A DNA stretch of 64,000 bases from Manis javanica (lineage: Eukaryota > Chordata > Mammalia > Pholidota > Manidae): positions 82,234,647 to 82,298,646 of the forward strand of contig NC_133174.1 in the NCBI RefSeq assembly GCF_040802235.1. The letters are read 5' to 3'. Each line of letters opens with the position of its first letter. The first letter of the stretch is position 1. The notes beneath the pieces were generated by a model. The model had not been told where the DNA came from. It did no database searches and worked only from the letters and a program-made list of their open reading frames with translations. This document shows, piece by piece, positions 58,806 through 64,000 of the stretch. The position numbers and the translations under genes were made by a program.

Positions 58806-59442
58806 GCACCTGCATTGGTTTTCTATTGCTATAATAACAAATTACCACAAACTCAGAGGTGTAAAACAAAACCCATATTTATCTCATAGTTCCATAGCTC
58901 AGAAATCCAAGTGGACTCAACTAAGTTCTCTGTTCATGGTGTCACAGGCTTCTACCAAAATGTTGGAAGATCTGTGTTCATTTAGTGTAGGTTTTCAGGA
59001 ATGCTACCAAGAACATTCAGACTGTTGGAAAAATCCAGTTCCTATTGGTTGTGGGACTGAGTTTCCTGCTCCATTATTGGCTGTTGGCTGGAATCTGCTC
59101 TCAGCTCCTAATGGCTATCCTCATTCCTTCTCACATGATCCTCTCCATATTCAAAGTCAGCAAAGGCATGTTGAATCCACTATGTAGTTTGTATGTATTA
59201 CTATCTGTTCTGTGACCAGCAGGAGTAAACTCTCTGCTTTTAAAGGGATGACATGATTAATTGTGTCAGAGCCACCCAGATGATTCTTGCATTTATGGTC
59301 AACTGATTTGGGATATTAATTACATCTGCAAAATCCCTTTACAATAGTATCTAGACATCTGTTTGATTGAATAACAAGAGCATGGAAGTCTTGAGCAAGG
59401 TTCAGGGGTACAGAGATCTTTAAAATTCTACCTAATACAGTA
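58806..59442 (-). repeat. MaLR-type LTR, antisense
   Basis: 'attggttttctattgctata', 'acaaattaccacaaactcag', 'tccaagtggactcaactaag', 'gatattaattacatctgcaa' and 'tgtttgattgaataac' follow antisense MaLR order, with a non-matching middle that may be another repeat. A short L1 tail landed next to its end. Confidence 0.6.
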
Positions 59443-60120
59443 CTACTTCCTTTAAGAGAAAAAACTTCCAGGATGCACAGCTTGGATTTGAGCCCCCATT
59501 TGCCTCATTTGTAAATCCCTTGTGCTGTGAACAATTGTGCAAACATATATAGCAGACCTGAGCTATAGCTTCTAGAAGTCAAAGATTCTTGCTCCTATCC
59601 TTTGGCTCCTTTCTTTCATTAGAACTTTTCCTGCCCTGAACATCCCTATTTATTGAAGAGATTCTATCTTTGTAAGATATCTCTATGTACCTTCTCTTAA
59701 ACTACAATCTTTGCTTTCCTGGAAATTTTAATGTGTATTTGATAAAAATTTTTACATAATTGTTTAGCTGGAATACATCTCTATACCTAGTTTATTTCCA
59801 CCACTGAAAGCATGCTGCTCCCCAATGAACTGAATGATTCAAATGGATATTTTTCAATAATTTTGTATTTTACTTTCAACTAGATGGAAAAATATAAGCC
59901 CATGAGAGGACTTATATTTTTCTTCTTCATTGTTTCTGGCAAAAACATACTGACCAAATTCTGACATAGAAAATGGTCAATTGAGGAGTATATAATTAAA
60001 CTGTTAAGGTTACTACCTGAAATATAGTAAATCACATTTTGTTTTGCAAGTGTATTTGTGAAAGAAACTCTACTGTTAAGAAGGCATATGTGGTGACATA
60101 ATAGTAGAAATGGAGGATGA
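59443..60120. other. Non-coding DNA
   Basis: Nothing recognised before L1-D. Confidence 0.35.
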
Positions 60121-60763
60121 GGATTAAAGATGGCAGTGTGAGAGGAGAGACAGAGGCTTCCTCCTAAAACTGGATACAATTAGAAAATACAGTTGGTGCA
60201 ACTAATCCTGAGAGAGCAACAGGAAAGAGGACGGTGTCAGACTGCATAAACCTGGAGAAAAGAGCAGACCTCACGGGACAGGGTAACGTACCAAAGCTGT
60301 GGCCAGGCAGAACCCAAGCCCTTCCCCGACCCCAGCTCACTGGTGGGAGGAAGAGAAATGGAGCAGGGAGGGAGTAGAAGTAGAAGGCCTGGGACTGCTG
60401 AATACCTAGGTCTGGAGATCTGCTCTGGGAGCACAAACCTACATTTCATGGTACATTCATGATATTCACATGACTACCAGGTTAGAAAGTTAATACAGGC
60501 AGAATTCCTGGACAGACTGAGATTCCAGCTGCTTGTGGAAAGCAGGCATCCATATCTGGCTGCTCTGGGACAAAAGTTTATACCTGTGTACTTGGCCCAC
60601 TGGCTAAGTCAGTAGAGACAGGCACAGGAGCCAAAAAGCAGGGAACAGCTATTTCCTCCCCCCCAGGCACCAATACTGCTCCCCTGAGACCCCCAACATT
60701 GCTTCAAGGGCTGAGCAACTTCAGAGTAGAGCTTCTGGACACTAGAGGGTGACATATACAAAT
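60121..60763 (+). promoter_or_regulatory. L1-D 5' UTR, shortened, decayed YY1 site
   Basis: About 640 bp against about 955 bp in L1-A: text equal to L1-A around 16560-16760 is missing. The start 'aagatggcagtg' (60126-60137) has lost the GGCGGC YY1 core. Few CpGs. Confidence 0.6.
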
Positions 60764-61617
60764 ATGAAACACCAAAGGAACCTGGCCCAGAGTAAAATTA
60801 ATGTAACTCCAAAGAAAGATTTAAATGACATGGACCTTATGACTCATCCTGAAAGAGAGTTGAAATTAAAAATCATCAACATGCTAATGGAGGCACGGAA
60901 AGATATCCAAGAACTCAGGAATGAATTCAGGTCGGAGATCGAATCGCTGAAGGGCGCGATGGAGGATATTAAAAGCAGATTGGATACAGTGGAGGAGACA
61001 ATAAATGAAATAGAATCTAGAGAAGAGGAATAGAAACAAACTTCTCTGAGGCTCAGAGAGAAAAAAGGATCTCTAAGAATGAAAGAATATTGAGAGAACT
61101 GAATGACAAATCCAAACAGAACAATATTCACATTATAGGGATGCCAAAAGAAGAAGAAGAAGAGAAAGGGATAGAAAGTGTCTTTGAGGAGGTAGTTGCT
61201 GAAAACTTCCCCAGTCTGGGGAAGGAGATAGTCTCTCAGGCCATGGAGATCCACAGATCTCCCAACACAAGGGACCCAAGGAAGACAACACCAAGACATA
61301 TAGTAATAAAATTGGCAAAGATCAAGGATAAAGACAGACTATTAAAAGCAGCCAGAGAAAGAAATAAGATCACATACAAAGGAAAGTCCATCAGACTAAC
61401 ATCAGACTTTTCAGCAGAAACCTTACAGGCCAGAAGGGAATGGCATGATGTATTTAATGCCATGAAGCAGAAGGGCCTGGAACCAAGATTACTTTATCCA
61501 GCAAGATTATCATTTAAGTTTGAAGGAGTGATTAAACAATTTCCAGATAAGCAAAAGCTGAGAGAATTTATCTCCCACAAACCATCCCTACAGTCTATTT
61601 TGGAGGGACTGCTATAG
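60764..61617 (+). pseudogene. L1 ORF1, stop and frameshift
   Basis: Met at 60764 ('MKHQRNLAQSKINVTPKK'); an in-frame Met 15 bases upstream is less likely by comparison with L1-A. The coiled coil ('IINMLMEARKDIQELRNEFR') runs to TAG at 61031-61033, where L1-A has TAC (Tyr). A one-base change of phase follows in 'aaacttctctgag'. The frame is open from 61090 to 61617: 'NNIHIIGMPKEEEEEKGIES', 'ARREWHDVFNAMKQKGLEPR', 'LYPARLSFKFEGVIKQFPDK', ending 'SILEGLL'. The C-terminal RNA-binding part is complete. Confidence 0.93.
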
Positions 61618-61909
61618 ATGAAAGTGTCCCTAAGGTTTAATAGCTGTCAACAGAGGAAATAAAATCACAGCAAAGAAAGTAGAACAGCTAATTACTAAGC
61701 AATTGTGAAATTAAATTAACTATCTCCAAAGTCAATCAAGGGATAGACAAAAAATACAGAGTATGATACGTAATATATAAAGAATGGAGAAGGAAGAAAA
61801 AGGAGGAGAAAAAGAAAACAACCGTTAGAATGTGTTTGTAACAGCATATTAAGTGAGTTAAGTTAGACTCTTAGATAGTGAGGAAATTAACCTTGAACCT
61901 TTTGTAATC

Positions 61910-63632
61910 ATGAACCTAAAGCCTGCAATGGCAATAAGTACATACCTATCAATAATCACCCAAAATGTAAATGGACTGAATGCACCAAACAAAAGAGATA
62001 GAGTCAGTGAATCGATAATAAAACAAGACTCATCTATATGCTGCCTACAAAAGACTCACTTTAAACCCAAAGACATACACAGACTAAAAGTGAAGGGATG
62101 GAAAGAGATATTTCATGCAACTAACAGAAAAAAAAGCAGGAGTTGCAATACTTGTATGAGACAAAATAGACTTCAACACACAGAAAGTAACAAGAGACAA
62201 AAAAGGACATTACATAATGATAAAGGGGTCAATCCAACAAGAAGATATAACTATTATAAATATCTATGCTCACAACACAGGAGCACCCATATATGTGAAA
62301 CAAATACTAACAGAATTAAAAGGGGAAATAGAATGCCATGCATTCATTCTAGGAGACTTCAACACTACACTCACTCTGAAGGACAGATCAACCAGACAGA
62401 AGATAAGTAAGGAGACAGAGGCACTGAACAACACAATAGAACAGATGGACCTAACAGACATCTACAGAACTCTACACCCAAAAGCAACAGAATACACATT
62501 CGTCTCAAGTGCACATGGAACACTTTCAAGAATAGACCATACACTAGGCCACAAATAGAGCCTCAGTAAATTAGAATATATTGAAATTGTACCAACCAGT
62601 TTCTCAGATCATAAAGCTATGAAACTAGAAATAAATTATGCAAAGAAAATGAAAAATCCCACAAACACATGGAGGCTTCACAACATGCTCCTAAATAATC
62701 AATGAATCAATGACCAAATAAAAACAGAGATCAAGCAATATATGGAAACAAATGATGACAATAATTCAACACCACAAAATCTGTGGGACACATCCAAGGC
62801 CATGCTAAGAAGGAAGTATATTGTAATACAGGCCTACTTCAGGAAAGAAGAACAATCCCATAAAGCAGTCTAAACTCACAATTAGTGAAACTAGGAAAAG
62901 AACAACAAATGAGGCCCAAAGTCAGTAGAAGGAGGGACATAATAAAGATGAGAGCAGAAATAAACAACATTAAGAAGAATAAAACAATAGAAAGAATCAA
63001 TGAAAGCAAGAGCTGGTTCTCTGAGAAAATAAACAAAATAGATAAACCCCTAGCCAGACTTATCAAGAAAAAAAGAGAGTCTACACACATAAACAGAATT
63101 AGAAGTGAGAAAGGAAAAATCACTAAGGACACCACAGAAATACAAAAAATTATTAGAGAAGACTATGAAAAATTATATCCTAAAAAACTGGATAGCCTAG
63201 AAGAAATGGACTACTTTCTAGAAAAATACAACCTGCCAAGGTTGACCAAGAAACAGAAAATCTGAACAGACCAATTACCAGCAACGAAATTGAAGTGGTA
63301 ATCAAAAACCTACCTAAGAACAAAACTCCTGGACAAGATGGCTTCACCGCTGAATTTTATCAAACATTTAGTGAAGAACTAATAGTTTCTTCTTTCTCCC
63401 ATTCTCCTTAAAGTTTTCCAAAAATAGTTCCCATTCTCCTTAAAGTTTTCCAAAAAATAGAAGAGAAGGGAATACTTCCAAACTCATTCTATGAGGCCAG
63501 CATCACTCTAATACCAAAACCTGGCAAAGACACCACAAAAAAAGAAAATTACAGACCAATATCCCAGATGAACATAGATGCAAAAATACTCAACAAAATA
63601 TTAGCAAACTGAATTCAAAATACATCAAAAAG
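61910..63632 (+). pseudogene. L1 ORF2, 5' half, broken and truncated
   Basis: Met at 61910 opens the endonuclease ('NVNGLNAPNKRDRV', 'LQKTHFKPKDIHRLKVKGWK'). A shift near 62135 moves it to another frame (62217-62558) that keeps 'AFILGDFNTTLTLKDRS' and 'SRIDHTLGHK'. Further shifts lead to 62885-63265. A 32-base tandem duplication at 63398-63460 and a TGA at 63608-63610 break the RT, then L1-E cuts it. In the usual QETH endonuclease box the Glu has become Lys ('QKTH'). Confidence 0.92.
63398..63460. repeat. 32-base tandem duplication in L1-D ORF2
   Basis: 'cccattctccttaaagtttt' plus 'ccaaaaatag' appears at 63398-63427 and again, with one extra A, at 63430-63460. L1-A has only one equivalent. 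Two copies with a one-base difference imply a local slippage event. Confidence 0.95.
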
Positions 63633-63856
63633 GGAACCAAGATGGCGGCGTGAGTAGAACAGTGGAAATCTCCCAAAACCATATATATTTTTGAAAATAC
63701 AACAAATACAACTATTCCGAAAAGAGAGACCAGAAGATACACGACAACAGCCAGACTACATCTACACCTGCGAGAACCCAACCAACGCCTCGCAAAGGGG
63801 GTAAGATACAAGCCGCGGCCTGGCTGGACCCAAGCACACCATGAAAACCAGCTCAC
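63590..63856 (-). other. Antisense ORF in L1-E 5' UTR
   Basis: 88-codon antisense frame: 'CAWVQPGRGLYLTPFARRW', then a hydrophobic stretch (residues about 34-61, 'SLAVVVYLLVSLFGIVVFVV', 'FSKIYMVLG'), then 'THAAILVPF', ending in L1-D. It aligns residue for residue with the split antisense frame of L1-B. A candidate ORF0-like peptide; unproven. Confidence 0.4.
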
Positions 63857-64000
63857 CAGTTGGGAGGAGAGGAATCAGAGCTGGGAGGGAGAGGGGGCTC
63901 AGGACTGCTAAATACCCAGCCCTAGCCATTTGCAGCAGAGCACAGACACACAGTGAGTGGGGTGCTGGATACTAGGAAAACAGGAAAGTAAAATCTGCGA
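63633..64000 (+). mobile_element. L1: LINE-1 copy E, 5' end, continues past window
   Basis: Begins 'ggaaccaagatggcggcgtg' directly after broken L1-D RT sequence. It matches the 5' UTR of L1-B closely ('acatatatatttttgaaaat', 'acaacagccagactacatc'). It is CpG-rich and little decayed, so the youngest-looking L1 here. Only 368 bp of 5' UTR are visible; ORF state unknown. Confidence 0.93.
63637..63650 (+). promoter_or_regulatory. YY1 core at L1-E 5' end
   Basis: 'ccaagatggcggcg' is a full match to the YY1 core AAnATGGCGGC, at the place where YY1 sets the L1 start site in human L1. Changed in L1-A and L1-D. Confidence 0.7.

Larger units (their letters stand above)
60121..63632 (+). mobile_element. 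L1: LINE-1 copy D, interrupted by L1-E
   Basis: Starts 'ggattaaagatggcagtgtg', the L1-A-type 5' end, and runs through ORF1 (60764-61617) into ORF2, where it stops at the RT palm ('acatcaaaaag') because L1-E begins. In L1-A the equivalent text continues 'atgatccatcatgatcaagt'. The rest of L1-D should resume beyond the window if L1-E is nested. Both ORFs are broken. Confidence 0.93.

Noticed and set aside
1-64000. CRISPR arrays, bacterial operons, tRNA or rRNA genes
   Set aside because: The window is mammalian repeat-rich DNA; direct repeats found are microsatellites, a minisatellite or target-site duplications, and no cloverleaf or rRNA text was seen.

Overview
The window is a non-coding stretch of a placental mammal nuclear genome. 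It is AT-rich, has no recognisable host exon, tRNA or rRNA, and every long reading frame falls in a transposable element, a simple repeat or chance AT-rich sequence. The old repeat layer (MIR, L2, MaLR/MLT1 LTRs, MER5A-, MER20- and Tigger/MER2-type DNA transposons) is pan-eutherian. There is no Alu, B1/B2, carnivore CAN-SINE or ruminant BovA/BovB. The younger layer is one LINE-1 lineage, an env-bearing endogenous-retrovirus fragment, and a TATA/AATAAA LTR-like family. I infer a laurasiatherian with few active SINEs; a pangolin is my best guess, from remembered similarity of the L1 3' UTR and the ERV fragment, at low to moderate confidence.

Layout. 1-15 kb: single-copy-looking DNA with an old ERV LTR (about 725-1345), an MLT1-like LTR (3613-4073), several MIRs and an L2. 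15-23 kb: a decayed MaLR provirus (LTR about 15055-15660, internal region to 23040) split by a nearly full-length L1, L1-A (15995-22174), with an exact 13-bp target-site duplication. 23.6-23.8 kb: a compound GATA/CATA microsatellite. 26.7-35 kb: an old antisense L1 piece, an antisense ERV fragment with an env transmembrane-subunit remnant and a poly(A) tail (27244-28882), then L1-B on the minus strand (about 29036-34370), which has a CpG-rich 5' UTR but has lost the reverse-transcriptase core, then an older sense L1 3' end. 35-49 kb: quiet DNA with MIRs, a solo LTR (41001-41251), MER5A- and MLT1-like copies and an ancient dispersed repeat. 49-52.5 kb: three copies of one LTR-like family in both orientations, one split by a 5'-truncated L1 (L1-C) with a 15-bp duplication. 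53-59.5 kb: Tigger-, MER20- and MLT1-type copies and a short L1 tail. 60.1-64 kb: L1-D, broken in its RT domain by the start of a younger L1 (L1-E) that runs off the window.

No element here looks autonomous. L1-A, L1-B and L1-D carry stops and frameshifts in both ORFs, and L1-C is 5' truncated; L1-E cannot be judged because only its 5' UTR is visible. The most useful leads are: an antisense reading frame with a hydrophobic segment that recurs in the 5' UTRs of at least three of the L1 copies (same position as primate ORF0, no proven relation); an ERV fragment that looks retrotransposed from a polyadenylated RNA; and the three-copy LTR family with a length-variable internal minisatellite. I found no undescribed multi-gene system.
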